Assembly: GCA_004335635.1 (NCBI GenBank)
Contig: QAXH01003882.1
Location: 1-41,609, forward strand
Length of the DNA: 41,609 nucleotides
Source of the DNA: Chloromonas sp. AAM2
Lineage: Eukaryota; Chlorophyta; Chlorophyceae; Chlamydomonadales; Chlamydomonadaceae
Reading direction: 5' to 3'
In this document: positions 10,028 to 20,270 of the stretch, piece by piece
Layout: every line of letters starts with the position of its first letter
How positions within the stretch are numbered: the stretch's first letter is position 1
The notes under the pieces: model-generated
Database searches by the model: none
The model's input: only the letters and a program-made list of their open reading frames with translations
Told to the model about the DNA's origin: nothing
Made by a program: the position numbers and the translations under genes

Positions 10028-13000
10028 ATGGCTGGACGTCGCCATCAGGAGCGCTTTGCTGGGTTGGACACCACCTCCGGGGCGGATGGCAGTGCTGAAG
10101 GACTGTTTGTCTTGGGTATCCCCTGCACCCTATTCCATGATGACGATACAGCGCGCGGGATCGACCAAGAGTGCCATCTTGTGCCATGGAGCGGCGATAC
10201 ACAGCTCCTGGTGGACCGCTTTGACGTGCGGCTTCTTGTAGATGACCTGAGACAGTTTGATGTGCCTGACAGCCCAATAAGCTACAGAGAAAGGGAGGAC
10301 CAGGTGATGACATCATGCATGCGCACCTTGCATGCAGTCACTATTGGCACAGATGGAAAAACTGTCAGCTCTGCGCTATCACGAGCAACAGCGCAGCACG
10401 CAAACATGCTGGTAGTGCATGCAGCTTCTGCCCTGGTAAAGGGGTCATCTCCATGGCTTGCCAGCGACATAATGTCCGGCAACGCCAAAAGATGCAGTCA
10501 GCCATGCGACGTTAGGTTTGCCCTAACGTCGATGCAGCAGCATGCCCAGGTCCCATGCACAGCGTCAGGCAAGGAAGTCATGGAGGCGCATGCATGCATG
10601 CATGCACCAAACAAAGCCATGCTCACTTTCCATGCCTGCCCAGCCTTGTCCCTGTCCGTGTTCACTTTCTCTAATCACACTTTGGAGTTTATCTGGCCGC
10701 AATGCAGGAGTTGGAGCGTGAACGGTATGCTGATCTGGATCCGTTACTGGAATGGCAGCTTGTACATCCTTTGCAACCGCCCCCAGCCCATTTAGGTGAG
10801 CGCACATGCCTAACCTTGGACATCATGTACTGCTGCTTCTCGTCCATGCTTCTCTTTGCTGATGCCCTGCCTGGTCATTCTGCCAGATCACCACCACCAC
10901 ATATCTAATGGTGGGACATGGAGTCCGGCAGAGTGACCTTGCTGAGTCACCACTTTTCCGTTTTTCTCACCGATCTGGCAACCAGTGGGTGTGGGACTTG
11001 CCACCAGGTTGCCAAACACGCAGGTGTCGGGAAACGGCTGGACCTGACGCCTTTGGATGGCTAGCGCGGTGCGAGGCATCAGCCTGTCTATCCTTGCATG
11101 TGCTTGACTTGTTGACATGGCGGCGACAGGTATACGTGGCTCAGCACTAGCACCACACGATTACACACCAGGTGTACCGAGTATCAAGGATGGGAATACC
11201 AGTAACCTTGCCATCAGCTGGACTATGTACGATGGAAGGCAACACCAGTGATTGCACCAACAGCAGTGGTGCTGTTTGATGACTGTGCGAAGCATAGAGA
11301 CTGCTAGCCAGCTGTGTTGGATTTTGGCTGCTGGTTGTGCGCGTCAGCAAGATTAGTATTACAGTCTCCCGGCGTCATACTCAACCCCAGTTTTCCGAGG
11401 CGTCCAGTCGACACTGTATCCTTGTGCCTGCGGCTGGCCCGCCTGTGCTTTGTCTTCCCGCAGATCCCAACCAACAAGAGAGCTCAAGCGAGGACGGCGA
11501 TGGGAGCGACAGCGACAGTGGTGGCCAGTCAACCAGCAGTGAAGGGAGCGGCAGCAGCGGGAGCGAGGCAGGCAGTGAAGGGACCAGTGGCTGGAGCGAG
11601 GGTGGTGAACGTGCCGCCACACCGCCCCAGGCGCACATGTACGGACCCCCTAGCTACGCGGCAGTTGGTCTGACCTATGACAATCAAGCCCAGGAGGTGC
11701 AGCAGGCTGCTGGTGAGTCGGTGTCAAGTCAACGAACGTGGGCAAGGCTACCAACGCCAAACGTGGGGCGGGCTTTACCTTGTTCAGACACAATGTTTGC
11801 ATGAACACTCATTGTCGAGTAAGCCTAGGCCAGGGAATGGCAACAACGCCTGACAAGCAGTACTTGTTCTGCATTGACAAACAGACTGCAGACCACTACA
11901 CAACATGTGCAGACTTATTGGACGTGGTTTGGGTTTAAGCAGCAAAGTGGCCTGGGGTTGTCTGTGTTTGCTTCTTTCCTTCCGGTCTTCAGCGTCCGTT
12001 GAGCAGTCAAGGCGAGGACGCAGCATATGTACAGGACTGTGTAGCACAATATGTGCATGAAAGGTCGTGTGGTGCCAAGGCAGCCCACGCATCAATTGTG
12101 GTACGTCATCAGCGTCCGTTGTTGCACGCACATTGCTAAAATTGCACTTTTTTTCGAGGTGTTGTGGTCATGTGCATGGCTTGTAGATCTGCAAGAAATG
12201 GATGGTGTAAGCATTAACCACGCACTGGCCCTGATTTGAGCAACAAGTATGTTTGTGTGCGTCGCTGCAGTCCCAGAGGGCTATGCAGGTGCCCCTGAGG
12301 ACGGGGAAGACCCCCTCTACCTGCCACCATTCACAGCCCTGCCCCAACACCTCAGGGGGGCACACCCGACCAGCGCACGGCTGGATAAGGTAGGCCAAGC
12401 ACAGGACAGGGTTTGCAGGAGGGCATCATGCCGATCATGGGCACATGTGCAGGCGACGTTTGGTGCTATATTGTAGTAATGGGAGACATACGCTTCTACT
12501 GTTCCTGCGCAGCAGCGGGCAAGCACTGAATGCAATTAGCGCGTTGCTGTGTTTTGTCGCTGCTTACAGGTCATTCGTGAGACCGCACGGTTCGTTCGCC
12601 GTGGCGGCGGTCAGGTGGAGGTGCTGCTGCGTGTCAAGCAGGCCAACAATCCCACATTCGACTTCCTTAGGCCCGGACACAGACTGCACGCATACTTCAC
12701 GTGGCTGGTCAAGGAGGGCCCACAGGTAAGGGCTGGGCAGGCAGATCAAGGTAAGGGCAGGCAGGCGCGACAGATAAGTTATTAATGTAAAACGGGGTGG
12801 AAGCGGCGATGGACATGGCTCAGAACCTACTTTGGCTTGGAACCTCTGGCTTGCAACCTTTTCTGGCTTTTGAGTTGAGCCTGGGGTGGAAAGGCGTGGA
12901 ACCTCACGCCAGGGTCTGGGTTGAGTTGTGAGATGGTTAAGAGAATCATGCTTGGTGAGTCTTACAAGGCACAAGATTGGTTGACACATGCTTGCTGGCA

Positions 13001-13828
13001 GAACAAGACCACAGTCGGGCCAGGGTCCTGGGCATGCTGCAGATCATGCAATTTGCAATCACGCACCGCCATACAACTGATGCCTGGTGCTCGCCGATGC
13101 CAAACGACACATGAAATGCTTGCGTGCAGTTCATTACGCACTGCAGCAGGACCGTGGTGGAGTGATGAGGGGTTTGGGTAGTGACTTGCACATGCGACCT
13201 TGCAACAATCCGCTTCATGCCACTCCTATTTATGGCATGCCGCAGGAGACACAGCTACCATCACCACCAGTTGCAGCCCCAGCAGCAGCCCCAGAAGCAG
13301 GCACCGAATTCCTGCCCTCCACGGCCCCCCCCCGCATACGTCGTGACAGTGGTGATGTGTTCTCGCAGCTGCAGTCCTACGGCATGTCAGAAGGCAACGA
13401 GCCTAGCCAGGACTCAGCCAGCGGCGTCAGCCAAGACACGGACACTGTGGCACAAGCAGCAGTGGTGGTGAAGAAAGAGGAAGAAGAGGAAGCGGAAGAG
13501 AAGCCAGTAGCCATTAAGGACGAGCAGCCAGTCACCGTCAAGGAAGAGCAGCCCACTGTGAAGGAGGAGCCTTTGGGCGAGTCAGGGGCAGAAGAAAGCA
13601 GTGAAGAGGGGAGTGGGAGTGGTGGAATGGGGGCTGGTGTGCAAGACAAGGGCGTGGCGGAGGTGCTTCCCATTATACACAAGCTGGTGAGTTAATGGCT
13701 GTGAGCGTGGCAGTAAAGTGTGTCTGTCACACATACAAGTTACAGGGTGCTAATCCGGAGGACTGGTTAGAGAGTGATGATGTTAAGCGTGGCGGTGACG
13801 TGACTGGAGCAGCAACATGCGTTCAAGT

Positions 13829-13866
<38 letters not shown>

Positions 13867-16800
13867 GTCTTGTTCCTCTCACATGCTCACAGTTGTGTCT
13901 GCTTGCTACCCATGTATCCCTAGGTACCCATGCGCCTCTAGTTGCCCATGCGCCCCTGGTTGCCCATGCGCCCCTGGTTACCCATGCGCCCCTGGTTACC
14001 CATGCGCCCCTGGTTACCCATGCGCCCCTGGTTGCCCATGCGCCCCTGGTTGCCCATGCGCCCCTGGTTGCCCATGCGCCCCTGGTTGCCCATGCNNNNN
14101 NNNNNNNNNNNNNNNNNNNNNNNNNNNNNNNNNNNNNNNNNNNNNNNNNNNNNNNNNNNNNNNNNNNNNNNNNNNNNNNNNNNNNNNNNNNNNNNNNNNA
14201 TGCGCCCCTGGTCACCCATGCGCCCCTGGTCACCCATGCGCCCCTGGTCACCCATGCGCCCCTGGTCACCCATGCGCCCCTGGTTACCCATGGTAAAATG
14301 CGTTCAGCTTCCACCACTTCAACACACCTCTGCTTCACCGGCTGGTTTCTCCTTTATTGTGGTTGTCTTCAGGTGGCGTTTGTTCGTCGCAGCGGAGCAA
14401 AGTTTGAAGCCACTGTGCGCAAGCGTGAAGCCCGCAACCCCGCCTTTTCCTTTCTATCCCTTTCCAGCCGCCACCACTCCCTCTACCGCTCAGCCCTCGC
14501 ATCAGCACTAGGCTCGACTGAAGCAGTTGACAAACTTCTGGCTGAGTCTCAAGCGCTGGCTGGCCCTGAGCAGCCACCAGGCACCAGTCAGCAGGGTTCA
14601 GCAGCAGCACCTACAGTGAAGCAGCCGTCTGCTGTTGTTAGTAAGCCTGTGTACGGTCCAGAGAAGAAACCTCTAGTGCTCAAAGCGAATCCTATGCTGA
14701 GCGTGATAGCCAAGGCGCAAGCGGCGGCAGCTGCAGTCAACCAGCAGGGCAGCAGCAGCGCAGCTGGTGCTGGGCCAGCTGCAGCTGCAGCTGTGACGCC
14801 TGAGCAGGCGCTGCAGCAGGCGGTGCTGCAGGCTTCAAGGGTCATGGCTCAGCAGGCACTTCAGAGGCAGGCGGCAGCTGCAGGGCAGCTGCCTGCTGCA
14901 ACTGACCAGGCAGCGACAGTGGCCGCTGCTACTGGCCCATCAGGGGCCGGTGCAGACGGTTTAGCGGATGGGATCGGTATGGGGGACATTGAAGCAGCAG
15001 ATGTAGAGCAGGCTGAGCAGCCAGACATGGCGGAGAAGCTGTTGCAGCGTCGGTTGAGGGCCAGGGCATTGCTTGCACAAAAGGTAGGCGAGGGGCAGCA
15101 ACGGGACAGGTTGAGGTGAAACCCTAACCCTTTCTAATGCAGCGATGGGACAGGATGAGGTCATTATTGTATGCATCTGTAGTATGCAGGATCTGCTGAA
15201 GTATGCTGCTTTGTTCGTCACCTGCTGACCACGCTCTGATCTTTGGTCTTGTCTCTCGGTACAATTGCTTGTTCTGCTCTTGCGACAGCCTCCAAGCCTT
15301 GGAGTAGCTTGAAGCAATCATCACCTCATCTCTATTTACATTATGCTTGATGCTTTGGCTCTGACTCTGCCGTGCTACTGGGCTGCGAGGCTAGTGTCCC
15401 ATGCAGTGTGCTTATCTGTTTGCAGGCGGCAGAGAAGCAGCGAGAGGAGGAGCGAATTAGAGCAGAAGCGGTACAGCAACACCGTCAGGCCATGCTCAAA
15501 GCCATGCAAGACGACATGGGCTACCATGACTCCAGTGCATATGGCAGCCATAGAGACGATGGGATTGAAGCCACCGGGGGCCGCGCGACAGCTCCATCCA
15601 AAAGCATTTGGGGCTCAGCCCGGCCTGTAGGAGCAGTTGGTGATGGTCGCAGCAGGATTGGAGGTTCAACAAGGGCGGTGCATGCACATATGGCTTGCGA
15701 TAAGGGCGATGCCAGCACGACGGATACAGCCAATGGGCGGGCGGACAAGAAGCCGATGGCGCCAGGCGTGAGTGCAAGTGTGACGGCTGCAGTGCACCGG
15801 CTGGTGATGCTTCAGGCTGGGGAGGATGCATTAGGGGGGCTCGAGGAGCCTTTAGAGCTTAGTTTGGACTTGGAAGGCTTCAGGGCCAAGCAGTTGCAGC
15901 ACCAACAGCAACGTGTTGCCGAGCAGGTGGCTAGCGCGCTCGCTGAGACGGCAGCAGAGGCAAGGGCCTGGGCGGCTGAGCTGGAGCCAGGGCAGCTAGT
16001 CAGTGGGTCTGAGGACGGTGAACAAGGAGAGGCGCTGGAACCTGGTGAGCTTGTTGAGCCGGTTGAGATTGTTGAAGAGGCAGGGGAGGCACCTTTGCTG
16101 CAAAGAGGTCCAGAGGTAGAAGCAGCAGACTTGCTGCAGCCGGCTGCATTGAATGAAGCAGCCGATGCGCCCCAGCCAGGTGCATTGAATAAAACAACAG
16201 TTGTGCCAGAGCCAGCTGCGGCAAGCGAAGCGACACCACCAACACAGGTGGCAACAGAGATGGAGGCAGCGGCGGCATCACAGGTCGATGTCACAGGGCA
16301 TGATCCTGTCACTGGTGCAGCAGCCGAAGTGCTTGAAGCCGCCCCTGGCAAAGCCACTGCAGACACTGCTGTTGAACTTTCTGCAACTGACGATGTGCCA
16401 GCCGCTTCACCGTCTCTGGCTGTGGAACCTGATGCAGCTGGTACACCCTCCACTGCTGACGTCGCCACTGCTGACACCACCACTGGCGTGGGTGCACCTG
16501 TGGCCGCTGGTTCCACTGCAGTCACTGGTACTGCTGTTGAGCTAGCCATCAGCACATCCAGCACCAGCAGCTCCAGCTCCAGCTCGTCCAGCAGCAGCAG
16601 CAGCACCAGTACCAGCAGCAGCAGCAGCGGCCGTGAGCCGCGTAAACACCGCAAGGGCAAGTCTGCCATCAGAAGTAAATCGGAGAGCAGCCGTCACAAC
16701 CGGGGCCGGGAGGACAAGCACAGACGCGACGTCGGCTTGGACCGAAAGGAGCGGCATCCACGGCATCAACGCAGCCGTTCGCCTGAGAGAAGCAAACGTC

Positions 16801-17165
16801 GGCGCCGTTGCAGTAGGTCACGGGAAAAGCGGACCGTCAGCAAGCGGCATCGGTCGGACCGTGGCCAACGCAACCGCAGCCGCGATCGGGATCAGGCAGC
16901 TGATCGACATGCACATCGCAGCCATCGGCCAGGCAAGGATTCCAGTCGCAAGGGGAGTGCTAGCCGGAAGAGAAGCAGGAGCCATGATCGTGGGGCAGCA
17001 GCAGCATCTGCCGGTGGTGGCGATGGGGTGCAGGCGGCGTCCGCGTCTCGCCCTGCGGCCGTTGCTGGCCCAGTGGTGCCTTCAGCACCTGTAGCACTGT
17101 CTAATGCTAATGATGACCTGAGAAAGCGACTCAAGTCCTTGTTAGGCCAGCATGTCAAGCTGTGA
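10028..17165 (+). CDS. SFSWAP: SWAP/SURP-domain alternative splicing factor with RS domain
   Basis: Eight exons join in phase: 10028-10303, 10708-10795, 11464-11712, 12271-12389, 12570-12725, 13246-13686, 14373-15083 and 15426-17165, giving 1259 residues. Residues about 27-118 match the SWAP N-terminal domain (FVLGIPCTLFHDDD, CHLVPWSGDTQLLVDRFDVR, then the EERY-like ELERERYADLD), followed by YGPPSYAAVGLTYD near 185. SURP 1 lies at about 240-292 (NNPTFDFLRPGHRLHAYFTW) and SURP 2 at about 440-490 (ARNPAFSFLSLSSRHHSLYR). Then come Ala/Gln-rich and acidic linkers, a Ser tract (about 1056-1082), an Arg/Ser-rich region to about 1205, and LKSLLGQHVKL. SURP modules bind splicing partners such as SF1, and RS domains localise to spliceosomes, so a nuclear regulator of alternative splicing is inferred. 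Drosophila su(w[a]) controls its own splicing by intron retention; whether this gene does is unknown. Confidence 0.93.
13827..13866. repeat. (TG)n microsatellite in SWAP intron 6
   Basis: A nearly pure TG/GT dinucleotide run about 40 bp long, 140 bp after the 5' splice site of intron 6 and shortly before the 18-bp minisatellite. Confidence 0.95.
13925..14292. repeat. 18-bp minisatellite with assembly gap in SWAP intron 6
   Basis: Tandem copies of an 18-bp unit containing CCCATGCGCCCCTGG fill this stretch on both sides of an N run at 14096-14199. Left-hand units vary between TTG and TTA at one spot, while the five right-hand units mostly read TCA, so the two sides are different variant blocks. 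The 104 Ns are probably a placeholder for copies that could not be assembled. The unit is a multiple of three without stop codons, which explains the long open frames across it. It lies between exons 6 and 7 and is intronic. Confidence 0.93.
16555..16630 (+). repeat. AGC/TCC repeat encoding the Ser tract of SWAP
   Basis: Runs of AGC, TCC and ACC codons encode about 25 Ser/Thr residues directly before the RS region. Such repeats change length easily, so allele variation is plausible. Confidence 0.85.
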
Positions 17166-17340
17166 AAACAGCAGGGGCATTGCATGCAGACTCACGTGAA
17201 GTAGCACAACCTGAAGTCTGTGGACTTGCATGGGGCACAGACGCTTGCACGCTCATGGACCCCATGCCCAAGTGATATCTCAGCTATCCATGTCGAGAGA
17301 GTGTGAGCGAGCCTTGCATGACGTGCTCGTGTTCCTGGCT

Positions 17341-17345
17341 TGTAA
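17341..17345 (+). terminator. TGTAA poly(A) signal candidate for the SWAP gene
   Basis: TGTAA occurs about 176 nt after the SWAP stop codon (17163-17165). This is the green-algal poly(A) element; use of this copy is inferred. Confidence 0.45.
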
Positions 17346-17511
17346 GAAAAACCTTGCTCCTGCTGGACTTGTTATACTGGACTGCCAGTCATTGCTTTCA
17401 AGGTGCTTTTGATATGCTTTTGACATGGCAAGACGCTGATGTGAGCACATGCACAGCCTCGAGTCCTGACAGATGTGTTCAGACAGTTGCCCCAAAAAAA
17501 TAGACCCACTA

Positions 17512-17774
17512 TGTCAAACGAAGCAGCAAAAGTGCCTCCGCTGGACGAAGGGCAGAAGATGCCATCCCCCGATGCACCGCCATTGGCAGAGCGACCAAGA
17601 ACAGAGAATTGGAAACAGGCTGTGGGACGTCTCCGTGCGCAGCATACTACTTTGCTCAAGACAGTGAAGCAGAAGCATGGAAAACTTGGTGGCAACTTAC
17701 ATGGCCTTGGTGGCCGACTTCTGAGGTACCGGTCGCACACCCGTTTGTCTTTTGACACTGCAGTTCCTGTCTAG
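17512..17774 (+). CDS. Unrecognised short open frame (87 aa)
   Basis: An ATG-started frame reads MSNEAAKVPPLDEG, then a Pro-rich stretch and a Lys/Arg-rich middle (LRAQHTTLLKTVKQKHGKLG), and ends in FDTAVPV. The composition is fairly protein-like, but no family is recognised. A possible donor (AG|GTACCG near 17725) would allow splicing instead of the stop at 17774. The frame lies between two direct copies of GTTCAGACAGTTGCC (17477 and 17992), so it may belong to a repeat rather than a gene. Confidence 0.25.
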
Positions 17775-17961
17775 TCCTGGTTTGCTGTCCCAGAAGTGGC
17801 AATGCACCGTCTACCACAACACGCGATGTTTGCCCCGCCGTTCACCCCATGTGCGGTCCCCACACACACACATACACACACACGCACATATACACGCACA
17901 TATACATGTTTTACTGACACACAATGGTTCCTGACGGTAATACAGACCTATTCACACAAAC

Positions 17962-17988
17962 AGTCCCAGAACTGGCAAACTTTTTTTT
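17962..17988 (+). repeat. Dispersed TGTCCCARAACTGGCAAAC motif, copy B
   Basis: AGTCCCAGAACTGGCAAAC is followed by eight Ts. It matches copies near 2051, 33237 and 33329. Immediately after it, GTTCAGACAGTTGCC at 17992-18006 repeats the sequence at 17477-17491, suggesting this region is a composite of repeat pieces. Confidence 0.6.
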
Positions 17989-18009
17989 CCCGTTCAGACA
18001 GTTGCCTGG

Positions 18010-19493
18010 CTTGCAAAGCTACCCTAGTCTGTGTGAGTCAGCAAATACGATCACAGAAAGCAGTAGCAGCTGCTCTTGGTAGCGCGCAAGTGCTTGGCCT
18101 GCCTGGCTTGACCGCTCGACCAGAAGTGAAGTGGCCACTGGCTCAACCTGTCAACTGTGGCTGACACCTACATCCACAAAGCCACCGTGGCCTCCTGTAT
18201 CAGCGAGTTTTGAGTGAGTAGGTACTGGCTCATCTTGTCAACTTGGATCTGTGGCTGGCACCTCACATCCACAGCCGCAAAGCAGGCCACAGGCTGTGAT
18301 TGACCATCTGAGCAATGAGGGCTGCAGTTCATAGTGTTGAACCCTGTCAGCAGATCTCCCTGTTACGCCTCTGCTTCCATCACCTCAACAGATTACAATT
18401 AAGAGGCGTCCGAAAGTCAGGAGTTCAACATGTGACCTTGCAGACGCTGCAGCTCCGATCACAGAATACAGTGAAACCGCTAGCTGCGGGGTGGCAACAA
18501 CATAACCAGCATAACTGCTGTCCCTCACTCTCCAAGAGCATTGAGTTGCACCAAGATGGAAGGGGTCCAACAGTCGTACCGACACACAACTCACAACCCC
18601 ACGAAAAAATTGGCGACAAACGTCGGCAGCAGGGGCGGAGCAAACAAGATCTTGAGTAGCCAAACAGATGACTGAAGTGAAGAGCGCGCAAACAGAATAC
18701 AAAGTGTAAATATCCGGTACATGCACAACCGGTGCTGCAGAAGCATGGGCAACTACACGGAACAGTTGCTGGCCAATTGTTGCCTGCGCTGCAATACAGA
18801 GCTAACCCGTAGAAATACTCGGGCAAAGCCGCGCAGGGTTGCCAAGGGAAAGGACAACGTGGTGCAAGAGTGAAGCCAGCTGGCACACCACTTGGTCACA
18901 TCACCAACACCATGAGGTGCTTAATAAACACAGCCTGCGGGGGACAGCGAAGCCATTTTCTTGCCTCCTTCTCACAGCGGCCACCTGACAGCAGGTTGTA
19001 AGAATACTTTTTTTGTAAGTTTTTGTCGAGGTCCTGAAAAACAAAAGAGGCATGGGGTGGGTCCAGGGGTGGATTGTGCCCAGGCCGCAGTTGCAGCAAG
19101 AGCGTGGTCCCACCCAGTTGCAGTTGCATATGTTGGTGTCCATTGCTTGCCCTGGTAGGCATGGGTGTTGTAAAGGACAACGTCCGTCCTGCAGCAAGTC
19201 TAATGTATACACCATACGTGCAGCCGCACAACCATAGCGACTGCATGCTACGGAGCTGACTGCTGAATGTCAAGGCACAGCTATACGCCGTACTCTTGAG
19301 TTTGTGTTTGAGGCTTAAGCTGATTCCAACTTGTGGCTCGACATGACTTGGCACCCGCAAGGTGCGCCTCTCCACGCGCACACCACGAGCTCTCACTCCC
19401 TGAGAAACTCATGGGAGAACCAAGGGAAAGCAGAGCGCTCTCAGTTCCTCCCAACAACTCTTGCAAGGCTTGCAAGTTGTTTCGAGAAGCACT
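18010..19493. other. No supportable gene
   Basis: Several open frames of 100-165 codons occur on the minus strand, but they are Cys/Trp-rich or Ser/Leu-rich and match no family. I could not connect them into a gene. Confidence 0.4.
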
Positions 19494-20270
19494 ATGCGCC
19501 GTCGCCATCCACCCGCTGTCGCCAGCAAAAGGATTAGCAGCGCCGGAACGAACAGGTGGACTGACCCCAAGGTATGTCGTGACCGGCGAGCCGTCGATGG
19601 AGCTGGTGGCCTGCACAGAAGAGAAAGTGGAAGTGGTGACCAAATGGGCGAGAACAATAGCACCAGCAGCAGTAGATTTGCAAATAGGCGTGCCTGACAG
19701 GCTGTGCTACGACAATGAGGCCTGGCGAGAGGAAATTGCAAAGACCTAGTCGAGTCTAAACGTCGCATTGGCACATTCTTAAGAGTCGCACCGGATTGCA
19801 AACCAAGATCATACAATGTTGTTGCTCATCACTTAGCCCAAAACAAGGACAAGGGTTGTCACCAAACAACACTTGCCCGGGCACTTTCAGCGCACCTGCA
19901 GGATGGCATGCAGCTCGGCGGCCGGAGCTACGCTTTGGCTTTGACAGGCTTGTCGATTTCCCGCTTGTAAGCTGCAGAGCAAACAGGGTCAGGCGAGGCT
20001 CAGCTCCAATACAGCAGCACTCGGGAGACTGCGGGGCGCCATTGCGCAAGCAGCCGCTTTTCGGTGAGTAGTCCTGAAGTATATCATTTACCTTGCAGTA
20101 AGCCGCGACTTGGGATGCACCGTTTGTGGAGGACCTGTCGAGCTGCTGCTATGGAGGGTCTTGGGCGGCCGTGCAGGCAGCACGTCCGGAAAGCTCTGCA
20201 TACAGCATACATTGATGAAGAGAAAGGGTCGAAGGCGGCGCCGAGTGGCAGGCCCAGCTTGAAGCCCTGA
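19494..20270 (+). CDS. Tentative three-exon basic protein, unrecognised
   Basis: A plus-strand model joins 19494-19571 (MRRRHPPAVASKR...RWTDPK, donor GTATGT), 19987-20063 (GQARLSSNTAALGRLRGAIA) and 20099-20270 (KPRLGMHRLWRTCRAAAMEG...ending SLKP). The phases agree and give a short Arg/Lys/Ala-rich protein of 108 residues. The weak point is the second intron: 35 nt is very short for a green alga, although it has a perfect GTGAGT start and TTGCAG end. On the other strand, 20422-20342 also opens as an exon-like frame (MALPLAKHFAFKDQQYATR), so the coding strand is not certain. The product family is unknown. Confidence 0.3.

Noticed and set aside
13925..14292. Regular repeats that could suggest a CRISPR array
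   Set aside because: Units are contiguous 18-mers with no unique spacers, in a eukaryotic intron.
13695..15119. A 474-codon open frame across the minisatellite into SWAP exon 7
   Set aside because: It is open because the 18-bp repeat has no stops and because the N run is treated as codons. Only the part from 14373 is exon; the rest is intron with a (TG)n run, and the gap length is arbitrary.
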